Shown here: positions 21,134 through 33,130 of the stretch, piece after piece
Position numbering within the stretch: position 1 is the first letter of the stretch
Layout of the letters: every line of letters starts with the position of its first letter
From: Topomyia yanbarensis
Lineage: Eukaryota > Arthropoda > Insecta > Diptera > Culicidae
Direction of reading: 5' to 3'
Assembly: GCF_030247195.1 (NCBI RefSeq)
Contig: NW_026683360.1
Location: 124,001 to 188,000 of the forward strand
Length of the DNA stretch: 64,000 nt
The notes under the pieces: model-generated
Seen by the model: only the letters and a program-made list of their open reading frames with translations
Databases searched by the model: none
What the model was told of the DNA's origin: nothing
Position numbers and translations under genes: made by a program

Positions 21134-22242
21134 AAAGTGGCGTAGCTAGAAATTTGGTTTGGTGGGGGGAGGCTTGATGAAAATTGCAGATTTTTTTTTT
21201 TTTTAAATGGTTAAATTTAATAAGAGTTTCCTCAATTATTGAAAAATCAAAAACATAAGTAGTCTAACAGATGCCATTCCACTATACAAACAAGGAGAAC
21301 CAATTAGGAACAGTGTTCAAACCTCCATAGATTATTTTCTTGCACAATATGTCAATGAAGTCAAAGAATGTGAACTTCTAAAGTGGGATAATTTTTCAAA
21401 AACGTTCTCAGCAATCAAGATCACATAATTTCGAAATCATGAACTTTGGAGGTTCAACAACTTCGAAGATGTTTTCCAACATAAAACAGCGCATCTTGTG
21501 ATATTCAAATTCTAGTGGTTAATTCTCCCAGAAGTAATTATGGAAAATTAACTCTTCAAAAATTGTAAGTGATTCGGTGTCTTCAGCAAAGTTGTTGATA
21601 ATATCATTTTAAACAATGCTGTTGAAATGAAGGCTACATGAATTCAATATATCGAGATAAAAAACAATATTTAGATTTTTTTTAAAGTCAATATAATTTG
21701 TTTTGTAAGCTTAGGAGAGTCATACCTTGAATGCAATATGAATTCTATTGTTTATAAACCGCAAAAGAGATTTACCAAATACAGTAATGTCAGAATAACT
21801 TGCTCAAAAGGTTTTGTTTTACATTTCGATGATCTGAATATATAAAATGTATTTATGTTTTCAACAAAGTTATTTGAAATTGCATTTTCAAAAATTTGCT
21901 AAAGACATTAACTCCGGAGCTAAATGTTCTTAAAAATTAAGTTAACTATAATTACTTCTAGGATGATTACCCAACATAATTAGTTTATCAGAAGATTTGC
22001 TGTTTTACGTTGTAAAATTCTTTAATGATACTTAACATTGAAATTTGAGAGTTTCGAATGAAAGTGATCGTGCCCGTAAAAAGTTATGGAGCATTTGTTT
22101 TAGTTTTCTTAACTGTTCAAGCTCACAACTTGACAAAAAGCCGTAGTACCTAGTACACAAAATTTTATTACGTCATTCAATTCGGTACTCAGATATGCAC
22201 CGTTAATAGCTTGAAACTTCAATCCTGCGGCTATTTATATAA
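21134..22242. other. Unassigned AT-rich DNA with a hAT-like terminus fragment
   Basis: At 21136 AGTGGCGTAGCTAG followed by a G-rich run resembles the left end of the hAT-type element at 13657, but no partner end is found. The rest is AT-rich and non-coding. GTCTTCAGCAAAGTTG at 21579 recalls the sequence near 9107. Confidence 0.45.
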
Positions 22243-22741
22243 CACGGTGCTACAAAATAAAATAAAAATAAATTTACTTTTAAAGGTTGTAGATCTCGTC
22301 AAATACAACACAAAACCACGTTTAATCAATTTAATATACCCTCAAAATCTTGATTTATAGCAAAAAACCATTTTTCAGAATTTTCAGCAGAATTTTTTTT
22401 TAAATTTTATTAAAACAAGGACGCTTCTTTAAAAGAATGTTGAGTAATTTTCATGGAAAAATCGCAAAATTATGGTTGATTTCATATTTTTGACCCAAAT
22501 CCGAAAAGTATCTTTGACAGAAGAACATAACCGTTGGAAAGCTCATTTCTTCTTCTTTTCAGAGCACTCAAAAAACTTAAAATCGATTAACAAATGACCG
22601 CATATAATTTTTTATTGTCGAAAGTTCCGAAAAATAGCTTTTTTGCCATAAATTAAGATTTTTCAAACATTGTCTTGTGTTGCATTTGACGAGATCTATA
22701 CTAGGTCACTTTAAAAACTACAAAGTCACTGTAGCACCATG
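22243..22741. mobile_element. MITE with long inverted repeats (499 bp)
   Basis: It starts CACGGTGCTACA and ends TGTAGCACCATG. Inner parts also match, for example GTAGATCTCGTCAAAT on the left and ATTTGACGAGATCTA on the right, so the arms extend about 85 bases with an insertion/deletion. TAA flanks both sides (22240-22242, 22742-22744). A 3-base TWA target would fit PIF/Harbinger, which is an inference. Non-coding. Confidence 0.8.
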
Positions 22742-22888
22742 TAATTGATAATACAACCACAATGAAATGCTCATAAACACTGGTCCTGACCTGCTAGAGA
22801 CAAACTGTAAACGTTTATTTTTCATCATTTTCCATCTACTTTCCGAAATGTTATTCTTGTTCTTTTTTTAATCTAAAGTTTTATTTGA

Positions 22889-22921
22889 AACGGCTCAATG
22901 CGTTAGCACAACTGAGCCGTT
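22889..22921 (-). repeat. Hairpin in the LINE 3' UTR
   Basis: AACGGCTCA and TGAGCCGTT form a perfect 9-bp stem around a 15-base loop, just before the A-rich 3' end of the minus-strand LINE. Such stem-loops can be the reverse-transcriptase recognition site of a LINE; this role is an inference. Confidence 0.7.
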
Positions 22922-23049
22922 GGTCTTTAATTTTTTTTACAATAAGTAAAAAGAAAAAAATTTAAGAATGTCGGTCTACCAAATCTTGTTGACGCAGTTT
23001 GCTGCTGCGTGTTGAGATCTTTTTCCTTAGCGGGGAAGCCGCTTGGGGG

Positions 23050-23981
23050 TCATTCAGTATGCCTTCTCTCGCATTATCGTTCCCGTCCATATCGTCATCG
23101 GTACTGCTTCTTGCTGTTCACGATCAGAGGTTCTTATTTGTTTCTTGTTCTTACGGGTCACTGTTGTATATCCGTCTTCATCGGTATTTGCTTCTTTGTT
23201 GGCGATGCTAGTTGTTGGTTTGGGGGCGGTTGTCGTGATCATTGTACCTGCATTATTTGTTAATTGGATCGTTGTTTTTAGTTTATCTGAAGGTGGTCGG
23301 TGGTTAGGTTTGTTGGCTGTAGTAGATGAGTTTTGACTAGTTGCTTCGGCGCATGTTTTCCGTAGTGGGCTGTATGGTTACAGAATTGGCATGTTGGGGT
23401 CTGCCCGGGATATGTGATTAGCGTTGTTTGCTTATAGGTCACGCCATCCTTCGATAATTTGCATTCGATAGTCATGTAAGAAGGTATTGGTTTAGTCACT
23501 CGCATCCTCACAATACGAACGCCGTTGGGAATGCCGGTGAAACAATTTCTCCAGGTGTCATTCGTAATAGATTCTACTTCTCCATATTGCGACATGATTC
23601 GCTTGATGAAATCTTCCTTCGTTCGCGGGTCCAAATCATGGATACGCACGTCCACCACGTTTCCATATGCACGGGGATCTTTATTCTGGTGTTATTAAAT
23701 TCGACCTCGTGTTGCATGTTGTTCTTTGCAAAGTAGTTTTCGGCCTGTGCTAAGCTTCTAAACGGGATCAATACACAGTTTTCTACGTGATGTAGCTGAA
23801 TGTGCGTAACTTCAGCTAGATTAAGCTCCATTTTCACTTTAACTAATTGTTCCACTTTCTGAACTGTGGGTCTAACACGAGTTTTATTACAGTTGATCGA
23901 AATCGTGTTATCCCGTAACACAGGCACTTTTGTTTCATTCGGCAAACACATTTCACTCCACAGCCGGTGGCAACAATACAA
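23050..23981 (-). pseudogene. LINE ORF1 (gag-like nucleic-acid-binding protein)
   Basis: The frame from 23981 reads VEQLVKVKMELNLAEVTHIQ with LHHVENCVLI. After a frameshift near 23650 it continues VDVRIHDLDPRTKEDFIKRI, SITNDTWRNCFTGIPNGVRI and a zinc knuckle CQFCNHTAHYGKHA. In the family the knuckle is C-X2-C-X4-H-X4-C, and here the last Cys is replaced by Ala. A third frame ends with DEDGYTTVTRKNKKQ near 23170, the usual ORF1 C-terminal phrase. ORF1 proteins of this kind coat the LINE RNA. Two frameshifts and the lost Cys make this copy inactive. Relatives lie at 31064-33330 and 33478-33922. Confidence 0.75.
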
Positions 23982-24119
23982 TTTGTATGTGCACTGATAT
24001 AGAACAATGGCTAGCTTGATTCACTGGTGCCTATAGCCTGCTATAGCGTAGCGATTTTTTTGCTTCTGCTTTTTGCGACGTCAGAAGATAGACTGAATTC
24101 TTGTTCTTAAGGTTCAACT

Positions 24120-25315
24120 AAGAAAAAAATGCATTCAATCCATTGACGTCATTCAGGTAAGAAAATAAGGAAGTAGCAAATGATGTGAAAAATCATGAAA
24201 CCGCGGAAGAAAATGTTGAAGAAAATTGTTGAAAAACATTTTTTTCGGGCAGCTGCGCCTGGATTTATACTTGCGAGTGACTTCTTCGGTGGTCTCGGCG
24301 TCGCCAGAGTGTGGAAATGAAGTTGTGCATTCCGGCTCACGTGATTGCTTAGCTGTGCGACGATCGCGTTTACGCTTCGGAGTATTTTTCCGATTCATTT
24401 TCCTTCTATTTTACTATCTTGTTTTTTTTCGATTATAGTCAAACGTTTGTTATACTGTTTCGAAGCGTGGCTTACCGTAGATTGCATCATTCCTGGCTTC
24501 TTTCTAATGCAACAGTGAGAGATATCCGGAGCTCACAGTGTGATTTCAAAAAATATTACCTGGATGCCAGGTAATATTTTTCAGAATCTGAGTTCAGAAT
24601 ATGTAAAAATCTGTGAAAATTTGTGGAAAATGTAAAAGTTTGTCTAAAAACAAAAGTCGCCATCTTTTTTTAGTTTTAGCACGAAGTTAAACATGAAACA
24701 AACAAAATGAAAAATCTGTGTTATTATGTGCTTTATAACAGAAAACTGTGAAAATCTGTGCATTTTGACCGAAAACTGTGGAAGCTCGTGCAGTTTTAAC
24801 AATCTGTATAGCACATATTTTCATATGTGAAATACAGATTAATCAGTGCACCTAGCATCTCTGTTCCCAGCTACTAGCGCAAAAAATGTTAACGCCGCTG
24901 ATGTTTTTCTGATTCTATTTTCGCTATGGGTGCACCATTGTTAGTGAAACTTACACTATGTAAACAATACATATTAAACTAAATTCACCTAAAATTGCAA
25001 AAAATGACTTCTAAAAAAATTACAGCAGTTTGAAAAAAATGTGATTTGATCCCGTACACCCTTTAGTAACTACCACCATGCCTTATAGTTGCAAGCTTAT
25101 TCTGGAAAAATTATCTGGTAGAAATATTGTGGGAGGGGTTGCAGAAAAAAGACATTTTCATTGTTGTATAAAAAATATTTTTAAAAATAGGAGCTTTACC
25201 ATAAGGGAACTTGAGATGCTAATGGATTTAGATACGTTATCAAGTTTCATGAAACTCTGCTGAATACACGAAAACGCCATCGAAATCCAGTATACGCTTT
25301 TAACCGTCAGTTTGA
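24120..25315. other. Unassigned DNA
   Basis: No gene recognised. A minus-strand open frame of 81 codons (24153-24398) begins with a basic stretch MNRKNTPKRKRDRRTAKQ, but nothing supports it as a gene. A perfect hairpin lies at 24549-24581 and is listed separately. Confidence 0.4.
24549..24581. repeat. Perfect 15-bp stem hairpin
   Basis: AAAAATATTACCTGG and its exact reverse complement are separated by only three bases (ATG). No neighbouring gene explains it. It is possibly the fused ends of an internally deleted MITE. Confidence 0.9.
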
Positions 25316-25460
25316 ACCAATGAGTGCCGGTGTTCAAGTGGTAGCTGCTGCTCGCCCGAGTGAGTCCGAGTTCTATCGCAGGCCGTTACAAAAAACTCTG
25401 CTCACGTCACACAGTGGGGAGTCTTCGAAGAACAGCAATAAAAGCAAAATGTTTCCTAAT
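25316..25460 (+). mobile_element. Possible tRNA-like SINE fragment
   Basis: GCCGGTGTTCAAGTGGTAGC at 25326 resembles a tRNA 5' part with an A-box, and GAGTTCTATCGC at 25368 resembles a mutated B-box. An A-rich end follows near 25440. No target duplication was found. Weak. Confidence 0.35.
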
Positions 25461-26410
25461 TTGGCTGAAAGTTAAGCTAATTTTGAGGTACTGAGCTCAT
25501 TTTTATGTTAAAAATTAAAAAAATAAATAGTTTCATTTTTCAATACAGTGTTATCGAACCTTTCTTATGATTATTATTGTATTTTTCAAGATCGATTTTG
25601 TTTTACTAATCACCAGTAGCAATAATATCATAATAATGGAGAACAGTACTTAAAATCCATTGTATAACGTGTTGGTTTACTTTAGATGTTCTAATTATTT
25701 TACACTAAGCACCGTGCGCCTCCATATCAGTAGCAAAATTTTAAAATCTCTTTAAACTCCTTGGGGCACCGGAGCGAAGAACGAGGCCTCGAAAATTAGA
25801 GAAATTTTCCTATAAAATGTATAATATTTAACCATTGCAAACTGTTTCGCCTGATTGTACTGAATACATTAGAGATAAACATTTCTTTGATCCGACCACC
25901 TCAGACACATTTAAACAACAAAGACGTAATTCCAAGCAAATTTGTCAAATATATTATATGAGTAAACCAAATTCTTTCCTTTCTCTACTAGTAGAAACTA
26001 GTTGTGCTTAAATCGGGCCAAAACCAAAAGATCAACACCGGCTTCTTATGCAATCCAGCTCACTCGCCTTGAACGCCGCCCCTTTTTAATCCTATTTCCG
26101 ATTCTTTCATTTCTGTTTCTGTTCCCTAGACCCGTTCAAAAACAACTTTCCAAGCTTAGATTCCTGTCACGCTCAAACGGATGGAGAAATAAAGTCGATT
26201 CCTCTGCTCGAAATTGTATCGCATTCGAGCACTTTGTGATCTTCTTCCGCTTCAAAGGAAAAAAAAGAAAAAAAATGCACTAACGCACGATATTGTACTG
26301 TGATCGAAATATCAAAGATTCTCCAAATAAGCCGTTCTTGTCTGTCTAACCAGTCTGAAACAAACAAATGAAATTATTAGCGAGGTCCGTTTTTCAAACA
26401 CACCGGGTGT
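25461..26410. other. Unassigned AT-rich DNA
   Basis: No gene or element recognised. The 93-codon open frame at 26002-26283 has no recognisable domain. Confidence 0.5.
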
Positions 26411-27062
26411 AGGGTAAACAGGTCTAATACGCCCTTCTTAAGCAAAAATAGCTATATTTCACCATTCGACACCATGTTCTCCGCAACAACTACTCTAATT
26501 TATTGTTATATTAGTTAGAAATTAGTACCCGTTTTATTTTTATTAGAAACATCCTGATATAAGAATTATTAAGCATTTTTCAAAGATGCCTAAATTCTAG
26601 TTTTTTCTTTCACCCAGAGCAAAATGCCCCCGGGTTATGTGTAATATGCCCTACAACAAGAGGATGGTATGCCCCAAAGCAATCGGAGAGTATGTCCCAC
26701 AACAATGGGTGGGGCGTTTTAGCCGGTGATGAGCTGTTGTGAATGCATGAATAATTCTACACGCACACATAGTTTTAAGCCAAGCTAAAAGCTAAGATAG
26801 TAACAATAATATTCCAGTAAGCTACTTGAAATAGTTCTATCAAATCCGACTTTTTCTTATTGGTTACATCAAAGTAGCTCTTTTGAAACTTTTGTGTATA
26901 TTATTGTTTTGCAACATATTAAAAATGCCAAACTAACTAAGTATGTTATTTTAATGAAACGCTACTGTTCCTCGTCGTTTTTACTTTTTAGTTAATTCAG
27001 GAATCCTGGGAATTGAAGAAGGGTATTTTGCCCCGATGGGGCGTATTATACCCTTTTACCCT
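26411..27062. mobile_element. TIR element, about 650 bp (AGGGTAAA ends)
   Basis: The left end reads AGGGTAAACAGGTCTAATAC with GCCC after it. The right end is the reverse complement of AGGGTAAAAGGGTATAATAC with GCCCC. Inner modules of the type TATGCCCC / GGGGCGT occur near 26630, 26666, 26694 and 26708. No duplication could be fixed. Non-coding. Confidence 0.7.
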
Positions 27063-27960
27063 CAGTACCTACAAATTAAGTTGAAATCGACGGCGCGGTC
27101 ACCAAGACAAGTTTGGTGAGCGAATCTGCTGGAGCACTTGGTTGGCTGTTTTAAGGAGCTCATACTTCAACCAGTGAATACTGTAAACGATTGAATACAC
27201 CATCAGTCAACTCAAACTCACATCGGGTAACCTGTTCGCCGTTTTGTGCTCCACGTTTTCACCGGATTAATTGCAAATATGTGGGCCACACAGCCACTAC
27301 CAATAAGTGTAGGCGCCCTGTATGTGGGTGGTAACATTCGAAGTACGAATCCTAGAAAATTAAGTAGAAATATGTTAATAATCGATTGTATTTCACGAGA
27401 ATCGTTCTCTATTTTTAAGACAACCGAACTTACAAAAGTTCTGAAAGAAATCGACTTCTAGTCAAGTTTTGTTTCTTAATAAACATTTCAATTCGCTAAC
27501 AGAAGGCCGAATCTGGCATCACTTGAAAACAAATACTATTGTGTTGCCCCTTTGGAACCTAATCCGATTTCAATGATTTTTTATCTATCCCGAGCGTGCA
27601 GCCTGTTAGATTCCGGGGCCTCTGGCCCTGGCGCAGTATGTCCATTCGTAAAGGATGGAGGAGTCTTCTCCGATGGCGGCTAACGAAGCAGTAGTGAACG
27701 GTACGACGCAATCAGAGTTCGATGTTGTACTAATTTCACCCAAAATTTCAACTTTTAAGTTATAGCAACTTAAAAGTGGTACAATTTGATTCCACACACT
27801 CGGATATTTTCAAGGTGGTAGGTAGTACTACCCATGCTACCCACGTCATCCGCCGGCCCTGGAGTCTTCGCGATCTGGGCTATTTCTGGATTAGGCTATG
27901 TTTCACATATGGCAAATGCATCTTATTTCAAATAAGTTTTTAAAATTTAAAATAATCGAG
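27063..27960. other. Unassigned DNA
   Basis: No gene recognised. 27600-27900 is GC-richer and borders the decayed LINE on its 3' side, so it may hold unreadable LINE sequence. Confidence 0.4.
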
Positions 27961-27999
27961 TCTCGGGACCATGCTTCTGCAACTCTACTGTAGACCAAT

Positions 28000-29220
28000 G
28001 ATCAAATCCGTGACCTCGCGCGATAAATCGAAGGATACAATCGCTGAAAGGAGATGCCATTTTGCAGTCAACTTTATCAAGAATGTTTTACTACGGGTAG
28101 AAAGCTTAGTAAGATGTTTTTAGAAGGATCAGAACATTTAAAGCTGTGAAAATACGGTTCACAATATCGGAGAATTTTATTTATTTTATACCGGGCTTAC
28201 TTTTTCTGGCAAATATATGGAACAATTAGGAACACTGGAAAGGCTGGGAATTCCATTTCTGAGCGCAGGTTTCTGAGACCAGGAGCTACTTGCTTCGCTT
28301 TTGCACCAGTCCTTCCTTAAGTTGTTATTTTTGGAGGAGCATGAAGAATACCTTCTAGCCTTTACAACGAATCTTAGAAGAGCAAATGTTTCTCCGTTTT
28401 CTATTGCATCTGGGAGCAACAAAGGATGTTACCCCCTGGGGTTTATCAGAGTTGCATTCGTCAGCAGACATGTTAGTATAGATATAGCTATTTTTAGCAT
28501 TTCTGGGAAAGATCGCATAAAGCGTACCTGAAGAGAACACTAACTTTCACCTCGCACTGTTTCTACGCGGAACATGTTATGGGATCAAGTAGATTTCCCC
28601 GACGGTTAAGATACTTTTCAAAATCTCTTCCACAGGAATTATTCACACAATTCCCACCGAATCTTATTGCTACGATGGGAGGCTGTGTGTCCTAGTTGTT
28701 TACAATTAGTGTAGTTCATGACCCGCGACACAAAAAATAGCGAACAGGTAGGCGAAACTTATCAAAGAGGAGGTAGTTAGGTAAAACAGACCCGGCGAAG
28801 GTAACCCGATAAGAGTCTGAGCTAACATATGTTCTCTTCCCGGCAACTGCGGCTGATGCTGAATGAAATCGTTTCCACTGTAGTATCTTCACTAGTTGAA
28901 GCATGTGGTCTTTTAAACAACCAATGCCGTGTGTCAGTAGATCTGCGGAATTCAAACTCGAATCTAAGACGAACCCATACATTTTAACCCGATTAGCTGG
29001 TACATATACTTTGTACTACTTCGTGAAGGGACCGTACCGAACCAATGTCTGCTTCACACTATTTACCACCATCCGAAGCTTACCATGGCAAAATTTTCTG
29101 TTGCGGTCGAATATAGCTCCGTCAGAACTAGAGAAATCAGATTCATACATTATTTGTCTTTGGCCAAGAAGGAGGAGGACGGGTACAACTTCAGGTGTGT
29201 AATCGATTTTTCTTCGACAT
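28000..29220 (-). pseudogene. LINE ORF1 (CCHC-type gag-like), heavily decayed, minus strand
   Basis: The frame starts at 29220 with MSKKNRL. After two breaks it reads YGFVLDSSLNSADLLTHGIG, SASAAVAGKRTYVSSDSYRV and VLPNYLLFDKFRLPVRYF. Further on come NYTNCKQLGHTASH, a degraded CCHC knuckle, and MEFPAFPVF near 28250. About 28030-28090 still resembles the C-terminal LTAKW-LL-AIVSFD phrase of such ORF1s. The order agrees with a jockey-like LINE ORF1 that normally binds LINE RNA through three knuckles. There are many stops. It is a different ORF1 type from the one at 23050-23981. The 5' UTR probably extends to about 29500. No ORF2 is recognised downstream. Confidence 0.65.
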
Positions 29221-29544
29221 CTATTTCACCTTGAAGCGAGCTATCAGAAGAAGTCAATTGTGCATGGTCCTATTTCCCAGTACACGTTGGAAAGAGAGAC
29301 AAGAATAGGAGATCTTAACACAATAGCGGTGCTTATCTTGGATAACGGACTCCAGGCAGCGCACAAGAAAAGGAATACTGATACTGCTCTGTTGGTCGAA
29401 TAACGGTAAACGCGCTCATACAAAAGAGGAAAAAAATGTGGTGAAATCAGAAGATAACCTTAAAAGCAGATTAGCACTATTTTAAGCTTTCATTGCACGT
29501 GTTGGAAAGATCAACTGATCGCTTCGAGTGTCACCGTACGAATA

Positions 29545-30414
29545 GGGGACGGTGGGGAGTTGTGAACCATGGGGAGTTTTGAACACCGTCAATTCCCGCT
29601 AAGCTAAAAATGATAAAAATGTGGTAACTATTCTTAAATATTTCTACTGTCATGACGTCTCTTTCTCATTAGCTAATGTTGCATCAACTCATGTTCTTCG
29701 TGTTCAGGTAACTAGCGAATAAATATACCAAACAAAAAGTTTTTTTTTCTCAACTGTATTTGTGGTAAGTGGAGTACCGTTATGTAGCTGATTTCAAAGT
29801 AAATTAGGCTTTCATTGACAAAAAAGATTTGGAAGAACCTTTAATGTGTCGATGGAGATACGTATTTTTTGAAGATATGTAAAGTGGGGAGTTGTGAACC
29901 ACACATTTCAGTGAATTATAGTTTTTTTTTAAAAAAAAAAACAGTATCATAATTCGACAATCAGGGATGACTCATACATATTATAGAAAGGTTCAATTTT
30001 ATGCGAAGAACAGGATTCTACCCCAATTTTAATCTCCCCGTGCCGCAACCGCGAATTCAGACTTGATGCGAATCGTGATGTCACCTATCCATTACGAATC
30101 AAATCACTTATCCATCTCATCTTTAGTTAAGAAATATTTTAAAATTTATCTTCTATAGCCCTAATAAAAATAAATCACAAAAATATTCCATTTCAAATAC
30201 TTTTTGCGATGGTTCACAACTCCCCACCAAATTGAAAAATACCGATTCCAGTTATTTCACGCAATATGCCGTACATCAAACAAGATAATGATTATTATAA
30301 ATTGCTTCAGTCTGTGGGTGTATTAAGGTGTCCTTTTCAAATACCAGTTCAAATAATGAAAATCGACCAATGACCCCGAAAACAAAACTATGTTCAAAAC
30401 TCTCCACCGTCCCC
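29545..30414. mobile_element. TIR element, 870 bp (TAGGGGACGG ends)
   Basis: The ends are GGGGACGGTGGGGAGTTGTG and the reverse complement of GGGGACGGTGGAGAGTTTTG, flanked by TA on both sides (29543-29544, 30415-30416). AAT as a 3-base duplication is equally possible. The module GTGGGGAGTTGTGAACC recurs inside near 29884 and reversed near 30210, so four copies exist in inverted array. Non-coding. Confidence 0.85.
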
Positions 30415-30416
30415 TA

Positions 30417-31063
30417 ATCAAAAAGATTTTTCTGTATTGTGTACTACATTGCTGATAGAAATAATTCACGTATATTCAATTTTAAAAAAAACTTGAAATA
30501 CTGCTTGGAACATAACAAGGACAAATTTAGATTATTCAGCGGTCCAAACTTTGTTCTCAACTATAAACCTTTGAACACACACAAGCCCGACGACAGCGCT
30601 CAGCCGGAGCAGTTGCCCCGGGCCCCGGGTTCTATTTGGGGACCAGCATTTTTTTTTTAAAGGAAAACTGAATGTACGGAAAATGTACGCCTTATTAAAT
30701 TGTTATATGAAAGCGGGAATAAAATTGAAAAGCATTTTAAGAACTTGAATATTCGTACTCTTATTGTAGAGACCTTAACTCTATTTGATATATGGCATTT
30801 GTTTCTTGGTTTATGTACAAGGACAAAAAAACCGAATTTTTATTGCTTGAATCGAGGGAATATTCTACAAAATATATAAAAGAATATCGAAGCCGTTTGT
30901 TTCTTTGCTGGTGGTACCGGTTGTTGGCTTGGAAATACTGGACGCGATCGTTGTTGAGTGAATATTTGTTCCTGTCAGATTCATAGATATTGTTTTTGTA
31001 GCCGTTTATGATTTGGCATAAGATAACGGTATGCTGTTTATAGTTATAGTAGGCGGACTTTTC
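30417..31063. other. Unassigned DNA
   Basis: No gene. AT-rich, with a 20-base GC-rich patch near 30612 (CCCCGGGCCCCGGG) next to a T run. Confidence 0.5.
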
Positions 31064-33130
31064 TTAGCTGCTTTTGGGCAAGGTTTTCCGCGTCTTTTTG
31101 CAGAATTTGCATATGTGAATCTTTCCTAAGTGCATGACCAGTGTTGTCTGATCAAACGTTCCCTTTTCGGTTGATCTGTATAACATGGTTAAGTATGCAG
31201 GATTGGGTTTGTTCGGAAGTATTCTCACCACACGTACAACACCAAGGAAAATGATCCTCGAAGTTTCAGCTGTTATGGAATTCATTTTTCCGTATTTTAA
31301 ATAAACTTTTTAATGTCAGGGGTGTGTGGTAATAAATCATGTAAGCGCACCTCTCTACAGCTGTTGTCTATATATAGGGATGTTGTAGTGAACGTTGCCG
31401 CCTTAGGGCATTGCAAAAAAAAATATTTTTTTTGTTGAATTCTCAAAGGCCCCCACTCTCATATTGTGATAAATGTTAAAGTATGCTCAGATGCCAAATT
31501 TCACATCATTTGGACAATTGTAGGCTCCCGAACACTTCGCTGGAAATTTTAGGAATGATGCTATGGGAAAATATGGAGGAAAAATATATTAAATGCTATA
31601 AATTTTGAAGCAGCAATCAGAAAATTACAATTTATACTTCTTTTTGAAGGAAATAACCTTAATATTTGAATGGAGATATTTTTTTTACTATAAAATTACG
31701 GAAAAGTGGGATTCTAGGTCATTTTATCCCCGAAATCCTCTATTTTAATTAATTTTTCTGCTCTGTGATGCAAATCATACATATTTTAAAGTTTTTCTAA
31801 TGTAGAAAAATCTCAGAAATCGAACGAAACCCTTTTGACCCTTGTCAAAGTACGAGAAGTTGGGATTATAGGGCCTTTGTCATACATATTAAATTTTATC
31901 ATTTTCCCGTGCTTATATCACTATTATTCTTCAATCAATTTTAATAAACTGTACCTTGTTGAACGTAAAAATATCCTAGGAACAATATAAAAATAAATTC
32001 GATGCCCGTAAAATTCAGATACATCAAATTATCTGACATACAGTTTCGACTTAACATTTTTATCAAAAAATCGCACATATTAACTACATTTAGCAATAAA
32101 TTCTTATTTAATTTATTGCTTTTATTGTAAAATACGCTTAGGGATCACGTGAAAAAAAAATCATTCCTGGTAAAGGTATGCATTTGGTATTAGGACATGT
32201 AATGAAAAAAATGTGATTTGTACAGTTAATATCAAAACATTTGATGTTTCTGAATTTTACCGGTAACGAATCTAGTTTTTTTTATTTCTAAGAATTTTCC
32301 ATGTTTAATAAGGTACATTTTATGAAAATGGATTGAATAATAATAATTCAATGCTCGAGAAAATGATAATATTTAATATGAATGGCAAAAGACCCTATAA
32401 CGCCAACTTCTCATATTCGGCAAAAGGTTGAAAGGGTTCCGTTCGATTTCTGAGATTTTTTCGCATAAGAAAAACTGTAAAATATGTATAATTTGCATCG
32501 CAGAGCAGAAAAATTATTTAAAATAGAGGATTTTGGGCACAAAATTACCCAGTACCACACTTTTCTGTATTTTTCTTGAAACAAAAGTACCTCCATTCAA
32601 ATACCAAGGCTATTTACTTCAAAATGAAGTATAAATTGTTATTTTCTGTTTTCTATTTCAAAAGTTATAGCATTTAATTTATTTCCCCACCATATTTTCC
32701 CATAGCATCAATTTCAAAAATTTCAAGCGAAGTGGGCGGGAGGCTAGAATTGTCCAAATGATGTCAAATTTGGCATCTGAGTTTACTTTGATATTTGACA
32801 CAATATAAGAAGGGGGGGGGGGGGGCCTTCGAGAATTCAAAAAAATTTTTTTTTTGATTTCCTATTGTCGCATTCATTGGTATGCTGTATGTTGTTCCGC
32901 AAAACGAATGACTGTGCTTGGTTTATGTTTGGTATGGTGCATACGTAGGGTGTTAACTTCTATCAAATTTAGCACCATATGCAATTTTAGTCATTGTTTC
33001 ACTTCCCGAGTAGCTAGCCATTTCCAAAAATCAATAGCAACACAGTTAATCCGCAGTTGGGCTAGTTTTTGTCGTGTATCTATACCGGAACTATTTTTAG
33101 CTTCTAATCTGGGCGAGATGAGAAGGTAGA
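31064..33130 (-). pseudogene. LINE ORF1 (gag-like), split by a palindromic insertion
   Basis: On the minus strand, LHMVLNLIEVNTLRMHH and then STVIRFAEQHTAYQ (about 33010-32880) match the N-terminal part of the ORF1 at 23050-23981 (MELNLAEVTHIQLHH). The reading then stops at the palindromic element. On its other side HYNIPIYRQQ, REVRLHDLLPHTPDIKKFI, SITAETSRIIFLGVVRVV and ICKFC (31385-31064) continue the same protein in order. The 5' UTR phrase ATTCAGTCTACCTTCT is near 33130. Two frameshifts and stops. The knuckle is cut after its first two Cys. Confidence 0.65.
31390..32868. mobile_element. Giant palindromic (fold-back) element, about 1.48 kb
   Basis: Nearly the whole element is inverted repeat. 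The left arm (31400 to about 32080) and right arm (about 32200 to 32865) match in reverse complement along their full length at roughly 80-85 percent by eye. Anchor pairs are GATGCCAAATTTCACATCAT (31490) with ATGATGTCAAATTTGGCATC (32758), and TTTTTCTGCTCTGTGATGCA (31754) with TGCATCGCAGAGCAGAAAAA (32491). The centre (about 32090-32190) is short. A polyG run lies in the right arm. Terminal bases and duplication could not be fixed. It splits an ORF1 pseudogene, which shows it is an insertion. Confidence 0.85.

Larger units (their letters stand above)
22860..24110 (-). mobile_element. LINE remnant containing only ORF1 and 3' UTR, minus strand
   Basis: On the minus strand the order is a 5' UTR starting near 24105 with ATTCAGTCTATCTTCT, the ORF1 gag-like gene (23981 to about 23000), and an A-rich end with a hairpin (22889-22921). 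A similar 5' sequence, ATTCAGTCTACCTTCT, occurs on the minus strand near 33130, before the same ORF1 type. No ORF2 is present between ORF1 and the 3' end. Either ORF2 was deleted or this is a gag-only non-autonomous element. Confidence 0.7.
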
